DNA of 64,000 bases from assembly GCA_963774075.1 (NCBI GenBank), contig CAVZDP010000003.1:496001-560000 (forward strand), written 5' to 3'. Source of the stretch: JBBQNR01 sp963774075 (GTDB lineage Bacteria > Actinomycetota > Thermoleophilia > Solirubrobacterales > JBBDJG01). Under the pieces are notes generated by a model. That model worked only from the letters and a program-made list of their open reading frames with translations. It searched no databases and was not told the DNA's origin. The translations under genes were made by a program, and so were the position numbers. Below, piece after piece: positions 33,000 to 42,060 of this stretch (its first letter is position 1; each line of letters starts with the position of its first letter).

Positions 33000-34336
33000 G
33001 CTCTGGCTCGCCGCTTCTCGCCCTCGCCGCCGCGCTGCTCCTGCTCGGCGCGGGCGTCGCCGAGAGCACCGGGGCGGAAACCCAGAGCGGGCAACCGCTC
33101 GTGCACTCCATCGACCTCGACGTCACCGTCGACCCCGCTTCGGCTGCCTGGGTCGACCAGGCTCTCGACGACGCGCAGGACGCCGGCGCCTACCTCGCCA
33201 TCCTGCGCCTGGACACCCCCGGGGGCCTGGACGAGTCGATGCGCGAGATCGTCAAGGACATCATCGCCGCCCCGATGCCGGTCGTCGTCTACGTCTACCC
33301 GAACGGAGCGCGAGCCGCGTCGGCCGGGCTCTTCATCACCGAGGCGGCGGACGTGGCGGCGATGGCGCCCCAGACCAACATCGGGTCCGCCACGCCGATC
33401 TCGATCGGGCCGGGAGAGCAGGATCGGGTGCTCGGCCGCAAGATCCGAAACGACGCCGCGGCGTACGTTCGCGCGCTTGCGGAGGGGCACGGCCGCAACC
33501 CGGATCTCGCCGAGCAGATGGTGCGACGCGCGACCAACGTCACCGCCGCCGAGGCGAAGCGCCGGGGCCTGATCGACGTGATCGCCTCGAACGAGCAGGC
33601 GCTGCTGCGCGAGCTCGACGGCTTCCGGGTACAGGGCCCGAAGCGACAGGTGCTCCGCACCGCGGGCGCCCGGGTCGAACGCCGCGACCTGCCGTTCAAG
33701 TTCCAGGTGCTCGAGCTCCTCGTCAACCCGAACACCGCCTTCCTGCTGCTCGTGCTCGGCATGGTCGGGATCGGCTTCGAGCTGTTCAATCCGGGAGCGA
33801 TCCTGCCCGGATCGCTCGGCGGCGTGTCGCTGATCCTCGCGCTCTTCGGGCTCGCGCAGCTTCCGATCAGCGCGGCCGGACTGCTACTCATCGCGCTCGC
33901 CTTCGCCCTCCTCGCTGCGGAGGCATTCATCGTCAGCCACGGCGCCCTCGCGGTCGGGGGGGTCGTGGCTCTGGTGTTCGGCGGGTTGCTGCTCTTCGAC
34001 ACCGACAGCGAGGCGTTCGACATCTCCGTCCCGATCGTGATCTTCACGGCTGCCGTGCTCGGCGGGTTCTTCGTCTTCGTAGCCGGAAAGGCGGTCGGGG
34101 CCCGCCACGAGCGGGTCCGGACCGGAACCGAGGAGCTGGTCGGCGAGCACGGGCGCGTGCGGACGCCGCTCGACCCCGAGGGCCACGTCTTCGTGCAGGG
34201 GGCGCTGTGGCGGGCGGTCCCGAGCGGCTCCGCCAGGCCCGAGGTCGGCGACGAGATCGTCGTCGAGAAGGTCGACGGCCTGACGCTCACCGTGCGCAAG
34301 GCCGAGGCCCAGGAAGAGCACCCGCCGGGCGCATAG
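32996..34336 (+). CDS. nfeD: NfeD-like membrane serine protease (ClpP class)
   Basis: Long-type NfeD: an N-terminal ClpP/SppA-like protease domain facing outward, five or so membrane helices and a C-terminal OB-fold. After a signal segment, LDTPGGLDESMREIV is typical, nucleophile Ser109 lies in RAASAGLFI, and the general base Lys in GRKIRNDAAAY. Helices cover about 230-360; the OB-fold begins near VGEHGRVRTPLDPEG. It has 446 aa. GTG 32996 is preceded by GGAGG at 6 nt spacing. NfeD proteins are encoded with stomatin-like partners, which they cleave, and exactly such a gene follows. Confidence 0.9.
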   Translation: MSSGSPLLALAAALLLLGAGVAESTGAETQSGQPLVHSIDLDVTVDPASAAWVDQALDDAQDAGAYLAILRLDTPGGLDESMREIVKDIIAAPMPVVVYVYPNGARAASAGLFITEAADVAAMAPQTNIGSATPISIGPGEQDRVLGRKIRNDAAAYVRALAEGHGRNPDLAEQMVRRATNVTAAEAKRRGLIDVIASNEQALLRELDGFRVQGPKRQVLRTAGARVERRDLPFKFQVLELLVNPNTAFLLLVLGMVGIGFELFNPGAILPGSLGGVSLILALFGLAQLPISAAGLLLIALAFALLAAEAFIVSHGALAVGGVVALVFGGLLLFDTDSEAFDISVPIVIFTAAVLGGFFVFVAGKAVGARHERVRTGTEELVGEHGRVRTPLDPEGHVFVQGALWRAVPSGSARPEVGDEIVVEKVDGLTLTVRKAEAQEEHPPGA

Positions 34337-34339
34337 ACT
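34334..34339 (+). promoter_or_regulatory. Candidate -10 box for the stomatin-like gene
   Basis: TAGACT overlaps the end of nfeD and ends eight bases before GTG 34348, so the stomatin-like gene may also have its own leaderless transcript. Confidence 0.35.
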
Positions 34340-34347
34340 ACGGCCGC

Positions 34348-35142
34348 GTGACAGGCCTCCTGATTGCCATCGGCGTCGTCGTCTTCCTCGCGGTGATCGT
34401 GTTCGCGAGCGCGGTCAGGGTCCTGCGCGAGTACGAGCGCGGGGTCATCTTCCGGCTCGGGCGCCTAATCGCTCAGAAGGGGCCGGGGCTGATCCTGCTG
34501 ATCCCGATCGTGGACAAGATGGTCCGCGTGGACCTGCGCACGGTCACGCTCAGCATCCCTCCCCAGGAGGTGATCACGCGCGACAACGTGCCGGCCTCCG
34601 TGAACGCCGTCTGCTACTTCCGGGTCGTGAACGCGAGCGACGCCATCGTGCAGGTCGAGAACTTTCTGCTGGCGACTTCGCAGATAGCGCAGACGACCCT
34701 GCGCGCTGTGCTCGGGCGCGCGGAGCTGGACACGCTGCTCGCCGAGCGCGACCGGCTGAACGACGAGCTTCAGCGGATCATCGACGAGCAGACCGAGCCA
34801 TGGGGAATCAAGGTCACCACCGTCGAGATCAAGGACGTGGAGATCCCCCAGACGATGCAGCGGGCGATGGCGCGCCAGGCCGAGGCCGAGCGGGAGAGGC
34901 GAGCGAAGATCATCGCCGCCGAAGGCGAGTTCCAGGCGTCCGAGAAGCTGTCTCAGGCCGCTGAGAAGATCGGCAAACATCCGGTCGCGATCCAGCTCCG
35001 CTTCCTGCAGACGCTGATCGAGGTCGGCTCCGAGCGCAACTCAACGATCATCTTCCCCGTCCCGATCGATCTCTTCCAGCCGTTCATCGAGGCGGGGAAG
35101 GCGCACGAGCGCGCCGGCGGCGGGGGCTCCCAAGCACCTTGA
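34348..35142 (+). CDS. Stomatin-like SPFH-domain membrane protein (slipin)
   Basis: Slipins scaffold membrane microdomains and are substrates of NfeD proteases. The 264-aa product has a single N-terminal helix (about 4-22), then EYERGVIFRLGRL, GPGLILLIPIVDKMVRVDLR and PPQEVITRDNV, the standard SPFH core, followed by a coiled-coil (about 165-225, rich in Glu-Ala-Lys) and a hydrophobic C-terminal patch. GTG 34348 is 11 bp after the nfeD stop; the longer frame to 34207 overlaps nfeD and lacks conservation. Confidence 0.92.
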   Translation: MTGLLIAIGVVVFLAVIVFASAVRVLREYERGVIFRLGRLIAQKGPGLILLIPIVDKMVRVDLRTVTLSIPPQEVITRDNVPASVNAVCYFRVVNASDAIVQVENFLLATSQIAQTTLRAVLGRAELDTLLAERDRLNDELQRIIDEQTEPWGIKVTTVEIKDVEIPQTMQRAMARQAEAERERRAKIIAAEGEFQASEKLSQAAEKIGKHPVAIQLRFLQTLIEVGSERNSTIIFPVPIDLFQPFIEAGKAHERAGGGGSQAP

Positions 35143-35172
35143 CCTCCCAACCTCGACCGAGCTGAACCGCCG

Positions 35173-36207
35173 CTGAGGCCGGAGCTCCGCATCGACCCCC
35201 TGACGGGGCTGCGCGTGGCGCTCGCGCCAGGCCGCGCGCGCCGTCCGGACGCCTGGCTTCCTCAGCAGGGCGAGCAGCGGCCCCAGCCGGGCCCGGTTCC
35301 CGGCTGCCCGTTCTGCGAGGGGCACGAGAAGCTGACGCCGCCGGAGACGTGGGCGCTGCGCCCGAGCGGCGGCTCACCGGACTCCCCGGGCTGGCTGGTG
35401 CGCTCGGTGCCCAACAAGTTCCCGGTGCTGGCGCCCCCCGAGGGCGTTGGCGAGCCCGGCGACGAGGAGCTCGAGGATCCGCTCGCCCGCGGTCGCGGCG
35501 AGCCGGAGCTGCTCGCGTCGATGCCCGCCAGCGGCATTCACGAGGTGATCGTGCACACGCCGGAGCACCTGACCGTCATGTCGGACCTCACCCGCGAGCA
35601 GTTCCTGGTCGCGCTGTCGGGCTGGCGTGCCCGGCTGGCCGAGCACTCGCAGGCCGCCTGGGTGCACTTGATGGTGAACGAGGGAAAGAGCGCGGGCGCC
35701 TCGCTCGAGCACACCCACGCGCAGCTGTACGCACTCCCCTTCGTGCCGGTCGTGGCGGCGCGCGAGCGCGAGCGCTTCACCGCACACAACACTCGTACGA
35801 TGGGCTCATGCCTGCTGTGCGACCTCCTGAAGGAAGAGGTGCGCCTGAGCGAGCGGGTGGTGGCGGTGGACGACAACGCCGTGCTGATCGCTCCGTACGC
35901 GTCGCGCACGCCCTATGAGCTGCAGCTGATCCCGCGGGCGCACGCCCGCAGCTTCGTTGACGCCGAGCCCTCTGCGGCCGCTCTGCTGTGGGAGGGAATC
36001 CAGCGCCTGAAGTTTGCTCTCGGCAGCTCTCCGCCCTTCAACATGTGGCTGCGCACGGCGCCCCGCGACGCCCAGCACTTCCACTGGCGGGTCGACCTCG
36101 TGCCGCGCCTGACGCAGCTCGCCGGCCTCGAGCTCGGCGCCGGCATCGCGGTCAACGTCCTGCCTCCCGAGCAGGCGGCCGCGGACCTGCGCGAAGCCTC
36201 TATCTGA
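35173..36207 (+). CDS. GalT/HIT-family hexose-1-phosphate uridylyl(adenylyl)transferase-like
   Basis: GalT-type enzymes exchange hexose-1-phosphate and UDP-hexose through a histidine-linked nucleotide. The product has a zinc-type CPFCEGHE, PNKFPVL, GIHEVIVHTPEH and the HIT-like active site SLEHTHAQLYALP, then CLLCDLL and QHFHWRVDLVPR. The conserved opening LRPELRIDPLTGLRVALAPGR begins upstream of the first ordinary start (GTG 35215). The in-frame CTG at 35173, with TGA just before the frame at 35140, is the only start that keeps it. I therefore annotate CTG 35173 (344 aa). Sugar and nucleotide are unknown. It runs just after the slipin gene and converges with the HD-GYP gene. Confidence 0.8.
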   Translation: MRPELRIDPLTGLRVALAPGRARRPDAWLPQQGEQRPQPGPVPGCPFCEGHEKLTPPETWALRPSGGSPDSPGWLVRSVPNKFPVLAPPEGVGEPGDEELEDPLARGRGEPELLASMPASGIHEVIVHTPEHLTVMSDLTREQFLVALSGWRARLAEHSQAAWVHLMVNEGKSAGASLEHTHAQLYALPFVPVVAARERERFTAHNTRTMGSCLLCDLLKEEVRLSERVVAVDDNAVLIAPYASRTPYELQLIPRAHARSFVDAEPSAAALLWEGIQRLKFALGSSPPFNMWLRTAPRDAQHFHWRVDLVPRLTQLAGLELGAGIAVNVLPPEQAAADLREASI

Positions 36208-36221
36208 GCGCGCCCACGCCT

Positions 36222-37709
36222 CTAGGGCGTGGTGCCGTCGGGCTCGCCCACCACGGCCGGAAGGGCCCCGGGCTTCTCGCTCGAGCCGTTTGCGTCCCCC
36301 TCGCCCCCGGAGCGATCCTGCCCGTCCTCGGGCTCCTGGTCCAGACCTTCCTGCTTCCCCATGCCGGCGCTGAGGCCGTGCGCCGCGTAGTCGCCGACGC
36401 GCTTCTCCAGCGCCAGCTCGGCGTCGAAGTCGGCGTCCTCGCCGTGGCGGTAGCGGACGTCCTTGCCCGCCAGAACGTTGATGAAGACCTCGACGAAGTA
36501 GGGGTCGAGCTGCGTGCCGGCCACGCGGCGCAGCTCCCGGATCGCCTCGAATGAGGAGATCGGCTTGCGGTAGGAGTCGCGCGCCGTCATGACGTCGTAG
36601 ATGTCCGCCACGGAGATGATGCGCGACAGCGGTGGGATCTCATCCCCCTTCAGATGGCGCGGATAGCCCTTGCCGTCGATCCGCTCGTGGTGGCCCATGA
36701 TGATGTCGCCGACCGAGCCGTACCCCTCTATCTGGGACACGATGCGCGCCCCCTGGTAGGGGTGCATGCGAATGATGTTCCAGTCCTCGTCGGTGAGCTT
36801 GTGGTCGCCCTTGAGGATGCGGTCGGGGAAGATGAACTTGCCGATGTCATGCAGCAGGGCGGCCGTGTGAACGAGGTCCTGCTCCTCCTCGGAGAACCCG
36901 GCTCCGCGAGCGATCTCCATCGAGTACCGGGCGACCGCCGCGCTGTGGCGCGCGGTCATGCGATCTCGCAGGTCGAGGGTGTGCAGCAGGGCGCCCAACA
37001 GCCCGACCTGCAGGCTGGCGAGCTGGCGCGTGCGGCTCTGCAGCTCCTGCGCGCGTTGCTGCGACCTGAGCAACTCGCCGAGCAGGTACTGGAACGTGAA
37101 GAGGACGACCCCGAACAGCGTGATCGCGACGAGGCCGACGCGCGCGTAGAGGAACGCGATACCCATCGCCAGCAGCGCCGCGGCGAGCTCGGACGGCCAC
37201 ACCGGGAGCACGAGAGAGCGCACCATGTCGCGCATGGGTCGCCGCTCGTAGTAGGCGGTGTAGCCGGCGACCACCACGAAGTTGAGCGCCAGCGCGACGA
37301 CGAAGACGCCGAACACGAGCATGTAGAAGGCGCCGTCCGAGGTCGACAGTCCGGTCGCCTCGATGAGGTGGAAGAACCCGAGTCCCGTGAGAAGCGGGAA
37401 CACGGCGTAGGCGGTGACGTTGTTCAGCAGAAAGTGCGACCGGTCGTGCCACCTGAGCCATCCCACGAGCATCGTGACGACGCCGATGAGGGCGGCCGGC
37501 GGTCCCCCGAGGAAGACCATCGCCAGCACGAGCGACAGGAAGCTGCCCGAGATCTTGACCTGGGACTTGGTATCGACGGCGGCGACGTCGCTGACCACCG
37601 ACAGCGTGAGCAGGACTGCGAGAAGCGACAGCTCCCAGTCTGCGCTTCGCGCCTGAGTCACGGCGAGCACCACCGCCCCCGCCAGTGCGGCGAGGTGGGC
37701 GATGATCAC
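36222..37709 (-). CDS. Membrane HD-GYP phosphodiesterase
   Basis: HD-GYP proteins degrade cyclic di-GMP. Residues 1-215 hold about eight hydrophobic segments forming an MHYT/MASE-like sensor, followed by a short coiled linker (QQRAQELQSRTRQLASLQ). The catalytic domain (about 240-400) has HTAALLHDIGKF, the GYP motif HHERIDGKGYP and SRIISVADIYDVMTARDSYR. All metal-binding residues appear intact. The C-terminal 90 residues are acidic and Pro/Gly-rich. GTG 37709 is the start. A sigma-28-like promoter lies about 60 bp upstream. Confidence 0.9.
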   Translation of the reverse strand: MIIAHLAALAGAVVLAVTQARSADWELSLLAVLLTLSVVSDVAAVDTKSQVKISGSFLSLVLAMVFLGGPPAALIGVVTMLVGWLRWHDRSHFLLNNVTAYAVFPLLTGLGFFHLIEATGLSTSDGAFYMLVFGVFVVALALNFVVVAGYTAYYERRPMRDMVRSLVLPVWPSELAAALLAMGIAFLYARVGLVAITLFGVVLFTFQYLLGELLRSQQRAQELQSRTRQLASLQVGLLGALLHTLDLRDRMTARHSAAVARYSMEIARGAGFSEEEQDLVHTAALLHDIGKFIFPDRILKGDHKLTDEDWNIIRMHPYQGARIVSQIEGYGSVGDIIMGHHERIDGKGYPRHLKGDEIPPLSRIISVADIYDVMTARDSYRKPISSFEAIRELRRVAGTQLDPYFVEVFINVLAGKDVRYRHGEDADFDAELALEKRVGDYAAHGLSAGMGKQEGLDQEPEDGQDRSGGEGDANGSSEKPGALPAVVGEPDGTTP

Positions 37710-37766
37710 GGTTCGGCTCGGGCGTCCGGCCAGCAGATTGCCTCCAGGTTGGCCTGGTCTGGACAG

Positions 37767-37794
37767 TTATCGGCCCGTAAACCCCCCTGCTTGA
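37767..37794 (-). promoter_or_regulatory. Sigma-28 (FliA/WhiG)-like promoter of the HD-GYP gene
   Basis: On the minus strand TCAAG, fifteen bases, and GCCGATAA line up exactly as in FliA/WhiG/SigD-class promoters (TAAA or TCAAG, N15, GCCGATAA). Initiation would occur about 50 bp before the GTG. The window contains no flagellar genes, so the sigma factor itself is unseen. Confidence 0.6.
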
Positions 37795-37900
37795 CCAGCC
37801 CGGGGCCCGTCTAGACGCGCCTCGGGGGCCGGGCGCCCCGGGAGCGGCTCCGGGCGGGCTGGACGCCGGTCCCACTGGCCCCCTGGCTAGGCTCTGGCCG

Positions 37901-39202
37901 GTGCGCCGGGCGCTGGCCCCCCTACGCCTGCCGGGCTTTCGCCCGCTGGCCCTCGCCTACACGGTCAATGAGCTGGGGAACTGGCTCGGCGAGATCGCGC
38001 TTGCCGTCCTCGTGTTCGAGCAAACCGGCAGCGCCCTCGCCACCGCCGCCCTGTTCATCGGGATGCAGTTCATCCCCGCGGTGTTCGCCCAGGGCCTCGT
38101 CGCCCGCATCGAGGTGACAGGGACCCGGATCGGCCTGCCCATCACATACGCGGCCGAAGGCATCACGTTCCTGGCCCTGGCGCTGCTGGCGGACGACTTC
38201 CTGCTGCCGTTGGTGGTCGCCCTCGCGGCGCTCGACGGCGCGCTCGCGCTCACGGGTCGGGCCTTCACGCGCGCTGCGGTGGCGGCGACGCTGACACCTG
38301 CGGGCCTCCTGCGCGAGGGCAACGCGATCATCAACATCGGCTTCACGACGGCCGGAGCGCTCGGCCCGCTGATCGCCGGCCTGGTGGTGGCGGGAATCGG
38401 CGCGCGGGAGGCGCTTCTGCTCGACGCCGCGTCTTTCCTCTTCGTCGCCCTCGTCCTCATCGTCTCGCGCTCGGTGCCCAACGTGAAGGCCGATCCCGAT
38501 CCATGGCGGCAGCGCCTGCGCGAGGGTCTCGCCTACGTGGCCGCTCGCCCCGTGCTGCGCCGCCTGCTCGAGGCTCAGGCGGTGGCCTTCATCTTCTTCG
38601 CGATCGTGATCCCGATCGAGATCGTGTACGCGAAGCAGACGCTCGACGCGGGCGACTCGGGGTACGGCGCGCTGCTCGCCTCCTGGGGAGCCGGAATGGT
38701 GCTCGGCAGCCTCGTGTTCGCTGTCGCTCGCCGAATCTCGCTCCAGGTTCTGCTGCTCGTGAGCACTGTGGTCATCGGCCTCGCCTATATCGGCATGTCG
38801 TTCGCCGGCACGATCGTGGTCGCCTGCATGGTGGCCGCCATCGGAGGAGCCGGCAACGGAGTGCAGTGGGTCGCGCTCGTGAGCGCGATCCAGGGCCTGA
38901 CCGGCTCCGACTATCAGGCCAGGGTCGTCAGCCTGCTCGAGTCGAGCGGCTTCCTGATGCCGGGAATAGGCTTCATGATCGGAGGAGCTGTCGCGTACCT
39001 GATCGATCCTCGCGCCAGCTTCCTGGTCGCCGGCCTCGGAGTGCTGGCCGTGACCGCGGTGGCGGTCCCGCTGCTGAGGCGCGTCGAGTGGCCGCAGGCT
39101 TCCGCCGGGGCCGAGGAGGCGGTGGAGACGGCCGCGGAGGCCCCTGTCACGGCCCAGGGCGTGCGTGGCCAGGTGACGCCGGACTCGCACCTGGAAGGCT
39201 GA
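37901..39202 (+). CDS. Major facilitator superfamily transporter (EntS-like, MFS_3)
   Basis: Twelve hydrophobic segments over 433 aa, with NELGNWLGEIALAVLVFEQTGSA at the start, the MFS_3 pattern for multidrug or siderophore exporters. The loop between the halves (about 185-205) is short and polar, and the tail after residue 400 is acidic/Ala-rich. GTG 37901 is the start; TAGGCT ends 7 bp upstream at 37893, so the transcript is probably leaderless. It is transcribed away from the HD-GYP gene across a 190-bp gap. The substrate cannot be assigned. Confidence 0.82.
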   Translation: MRRALAPLRLPGFRPLALAYTVNELGNWLGEIALAVLVFEQTGSALATAALFIGMQFIPAVFAQGLVARIEVTGTRIGLPITYAAEGITFLALALLADDFLLPLVVALAALDGALALTGRAFTRAAVAATLTPAGLLREGNAIINIGFTTAGALGPLIAGLVVAGIGAREALLLDAASFLFVALVLIVSRSVPNVKADPDPWRQRLREGLAYVAARPVLRRLLEAQAVAFIFFAIVIPIEIVYAKQTLDAGDSGYGALLASWGAGMVLGSLVFAVARRISLQVLLLVSTVVIGLAYIGMSFAGTIVVACMVAAIGGAGNGVQWVALVSAIQGLTGSDYQARVVSLLESSGFLMPGIGFMIGGAVAYLIDPRASFLVAGLGVLAVTAVAVPLLRRVEWPQASAGAEEAVETAAEAPVTAQGVRGQVTPDSHLEG

Positions 39203-39218
39203 CGCCCACCGCGGCGAA

Positions 39219-39224
39219 TACACT
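39219..39224 (+). promoter_or_regulatory. Candidate -10 box of the oligopeptide ABC operon
   Basis: TACACT lies 11 bp before the ATG of the first permease gene, within the 33-bp gap after the MFS gene. CTGACG at 39199 is a possible but closely spaced -35. Confidence 0.35.
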
Positions 39225-39235
39225 GATCGCAAGCG

Positions 39236-40234
39236 ATGTCGGGCGGCGCTGTTGACGCACGTGGGCTGGGCGGCGAGCCGGTGCAGCTCGGGCAGGACAA
39301 GACCGCCGCGATCGCGGCGCGATCTCCGCTAGAGCTCTTCTGGCGTCGCTTCAGGCGCGACAAGGTCGCGCTGGCCGCAGGTGCGTTCATCGTGTTGCTC
39401 GTCCTCGTGGCCGTGTTCGCGCCGCTGATCGTCAAGCTCGTGGGCGCGCCCGGCCCGAACGAGCAGAGCACGGAGGCGCTCGACTCCTTCGGCACGCCAA
39501 CCGGCCCGAGCTCGGACCACATCTTCGGAGTCGACACGCTCGGCCGCGACGTCTTCTCCCGCGTGCTCTACGGAGCGCGGGTGTCGCTCCAGGTGGCGAT
39601 CATCGCGACCGCGATCTCGGTGGTGATCGGCGTCATCACGGGCATGATCGCCGGCTACTACCGAGGCTGGACGGACACCGGGCTCTCGCGGCTCGTGGAC
39701 GTGCTGCTCGCCTTCCCGATCCTGCTGCTCGCGATCGGCCTCGCCTCCGCGTGCTCGCTCGGCAACGGATGTGTCGGCGGCCTGATCGAGCCCGGGCTTT
39801 CCGTGGTGATCTTCGTGATCGCGTTCGTGAACTGGACCTACATCTTCCGCATCATCAGGGGTCAGGTGCTATCCATGCGTGAGAAGGAGTTCGTGGAGGC
39901 CGCACGCTCTCTGGGCGCCTCGAACCGGCGCATCCTGTTCAGGGAGATCCTGCCCAACCTGGTCGCGCCGATCATCGTCTACAGCACGCTGATCATCCCG
40001 ACGAACATCCTGTTCGAGGCCGCGCTGTCGTTCCTCGGGGTCGGGGTCCAGCCGCCGGACCCGAGCTGGGGCGACATGCTCGCCGACGCGACCGAGATCT
40101 TCGACACCGCCTGGTGGTTCATGTTTTTCCCGGGCGCCGCGCTGCTTCTGACCGTGCTGGCGTTCAACCTGCTCGGGGACGGCCTCCACGACGCGCTCAA
40201 CCCGCGCGCAGGAAAAGTTAAGGTCGAGGGGTAA
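39236..40234 (+). CDS. dppC: Oligopeptide ABC transporter permease (DppC/OppC type)
   Basis: Inner-membrane subunit of a peptide importer. The 332-aa product has the OppC-type cytoplasmic N-terminus SPLELFWRRFRRDKVALAAG, an external loop with FGVDTLGRDVFSRVLYGARV, five more helices, and the EAA loop EAARSLGASNRRILFREILPN that docks on the ATPases. It is unusual in being the first gene, ahead of its binding protein, with dppB only after a terminator. Confidence 0.9.
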   Translation: MSGGAVDARGLGGEPVQLGQDKTAAIAARSPLELFWRRFRRDKVALAAGAFIVLLVLVAVFAPLIVKLVGAPGPNEQSTEALDSFGTPTGPSSDHIFGVDTLGRDVFSRVLYGARVSLQVAIIATAISVVIGVITGMIAGYYRGWTDTGLSRLVDVLLAFPILLLAIGLASACSLGNGCVGGLIEPGLSVVIFVIAFVNWTYIFRIIRGQVLSMREKEFVEAARSLGASNRRILFREILPNLVAPIIVYSTLIIPTNILFEAALSFLGVGVQPPDPSWGDMLADATEIFDTAWWFMFFPGAALLLTVLAFNLLGDGLHDALNPRAGKVKVEG

Positions 40235-40236
40235 GT

Positions 40237-40254
40237 AACTTAAGTAAGTAAGTT
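40237..40254. promoter_or_regulatory. AT-rich inverted repeat between dppC and the binding-protein gene
   Basis: AACTTAAGTAAGTAAGTT contains a 6-bp inverted repeat AACTTA/TAAGTT around AGTAAG and is part of an AAGT repeat run (40231-40254). It stands out against the GC-rich surroundings and lies 33 bp before the binding-protein ATG. It could be an operator or an mRNA processing site. Confidence 0.4.
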
Positions 40255-40286
40255 TGAGCCGATTGACACGAGAGGTGAGGAGAGAG

Positions 40287-42023
40287 ATGACCACCAAGAC
40301 CACCAGGGCTTTGTTCGTGCTTGTCCTCTGCGGGCTCGTCTTTACAGCGGCCTCTTGTGGCGGAGGAGACAGCGAGTCCGCCCAGGAAGGCGGAACGCTC
40401 AACGTCCTCGACACGGCCGGCGGCATCGACAGCGCCGACCCGGGTTACTGGTACTACCAGTCCGACTATCAGGAGACCGGCAACACGACGCAGCGGCAGC
40501 TCTACGGCTGGAAGCCCGACGAGACGAAGCCGACTCCGGACCTCGCCGAGGATCTGCCCGAGATCTCGAACGGCGGCAAGACCGTGACCGTCAAGATCAA
40601 GCCCAACATCAAGTACAGCGCTCCTCTCCAGGACCGCACCGTCAAATCGGCTGACATCAAGTACGCGTTGGAGCGATGCTTCCTGCCACAGGTCGGCAAC
40701 GGCTACGCAAACACCTATTACACGGTCATCGAGGGCGTGCAAGCGTTCAAGGACGGCAAGGCCAACCAGATCTCGGGAATCGAGACGCCCGACGACCGGA
40801 CGCTCGTCATCAACCTGACGGAGCCGTCCGGGATCATCGCCGACGGCAGCGCGCTCGGCATGCCCTGCACCGTGCCGGTACCGAAGGACTACGCGCAGAA
40901 GTACGACAAGGGCAAGCAGTCGACGTACGGTGAGCACCAGGTCTTCACCGGCCCTTACATGATCGAGAACGACGGCAAGGGCACGCTCACCGGCTACGAG
41001 CCGGGCAAGAAGCTGACGCTCGTCCGAAACCCGAGCTGGGAGGAGTCGACCGACTTCAAGCCGGCGTACTTCGACAGGATCAACGTGACGTGCTGCACCG
41101 ACGTGACGGTGGCGGCCAGGAAGACGCTGTCCGGACAGGGCTACCTGAGCGGGGACTACGCCGCGCCGCCGCCTGCGATCCTGAAGCAGGCCCTGGCGTC
41201 GCGAAAGGACCAGATCTCGATCGAGCCGAGCGGCGGTAACCGCTACATCTCGCTCAACACGACCGTGAAGCCGCTCGACAACGTCAACGTACGGCGGGCG
41301 ATCAGCGCCGTCGTCGACAGGACGGCGCTGCGCCAGACGCGCGGTGGCCCTTCCCTCGGCACCACCGCCACCCACTTCCTGCCGCCGGGGATCGCCGGCT
41401 TCGAGGACGCGGGCGGCGTGGAGGGCCCGGGGTTCGACTTCGCGTCGAAGTCAACCGCGAACGTCGCACTCGCGAAGGAGTACATGACGAAGGCGGGTTA
41501 CGAGAACGGCATGTACGACGGGCCGCCGATCCTGACGATCGCCGACAACGAGTCGCCGGCAAAGGAGACGGCGGAGGCGTTCCAGGAACAGGTCGGGAAG
41601 ATCGGATTGAAGCTACAGCTCCGCGAGGTCCCGCACGCGACTCTGCTGTCGAAGTACTGCCTCGTGCCGAAGGCGAACGTGGGGATCTGCCCGACGCTCG
41701 GCTGGGGCGCGGACTTCTTCGCGGCGCAGAGCTTCATCGGCCCGCTGTTCCACGGGGACAACATCGTGCCCTCGGGTAATGTCAACACAGCCGAGGTCGA
41801 TGACCCGAAGCTCAACAAGCAAATCGACGAGGCGGCGAAGATCACCGATCCGGCCGAGGCAGCCAAGGCCTGGGCCGACCTCGACAAGGAAGTGACCAAT
41901 CAGTCCTACTTCATCCCGTGGCTGTGGGACAACAACGTCGGCCTTCAGTCGACGAACATGAACGGGGTCAGCAGCAAGTTCAATTCGGGGGCCTACGACT
42001 TCGCATTCAGCTCGTTGAAGTAG
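40287..42023 (+). CDS. Peptide/nickel-type substrate-binding lipoprotein (family 5)
   Basis: Extracytoplasmic receptor for the adjacent ABC transporter. A lipoprotein signal ends in AASC (Cys24). The mature protein shows the SBP_bac_5 pattern: GGTLNVLDTAGGIDSADPGYW, YGWKPDETKPTPDLAEDLPE, YALERCFLP and LDNVNVRRAISAVVDRTAL. It has 578 aa from ATG 40287, which has GAGGTGAGGAGAG just upstream; the frame extends to 40254 but without a ribosome site. The cysteine pair NVTCCTDV is unusual for this family. Peptide versus other ligand cannot be decided. A strong terminator follows. Confidence 0.9.
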   Translation: MTTKTTRALFVLVLCGLVFTAASCGGGDSESAQEGGTLNVLDTAGGIDSADPGYWYYQSDYQETGNTTQRQLYGWKPDETKPTPDLAEDLPEISNGGKTVTVKIKPNIKYSAPLQDRTVKSADIKYALERCFLPQVGNGYANTYYTVIEGVQAFKDGKANQISGIETPDDRTLVINLTEPSGIIADGSALGMPCTVPVPKDYAQKYDKGKQSTYGEHQVFTGPYMIENDGKGTLTGYEPGKKLTLVRNPSWEESTDFKPAYFDRINVTCCTDVTVAARKTLSGQGYLSGDYAAPPPAILKQALASRKDQISIEPSGGNRYISLNTTVKPLDNVNVRRAISAVVDRTALRQTRGGPSLGTTATHFLPPGIAGFEDAGGVEGPGFDFASKSTANVALAKEYMTKAGYENGMYDGPPILTIADNESPAKETAEAFQEQVGKIGLKLQLREVPHATLLSKYCLVPKANVGICPTLGWGADFFAAQSFIGPLFHGDNIVPSGNVNTAEVDDPKLNKQIDEAAKITDPAEAAKAWADLDKEVTNQSYFIPWLWDNNVGLQSTNMNGVSSKFNSGAYDFAFSSLK

Positions 42024-42060
42024 GTCCCTCTACGCGAGCGAGCTAAGGAAGCGATGAACA

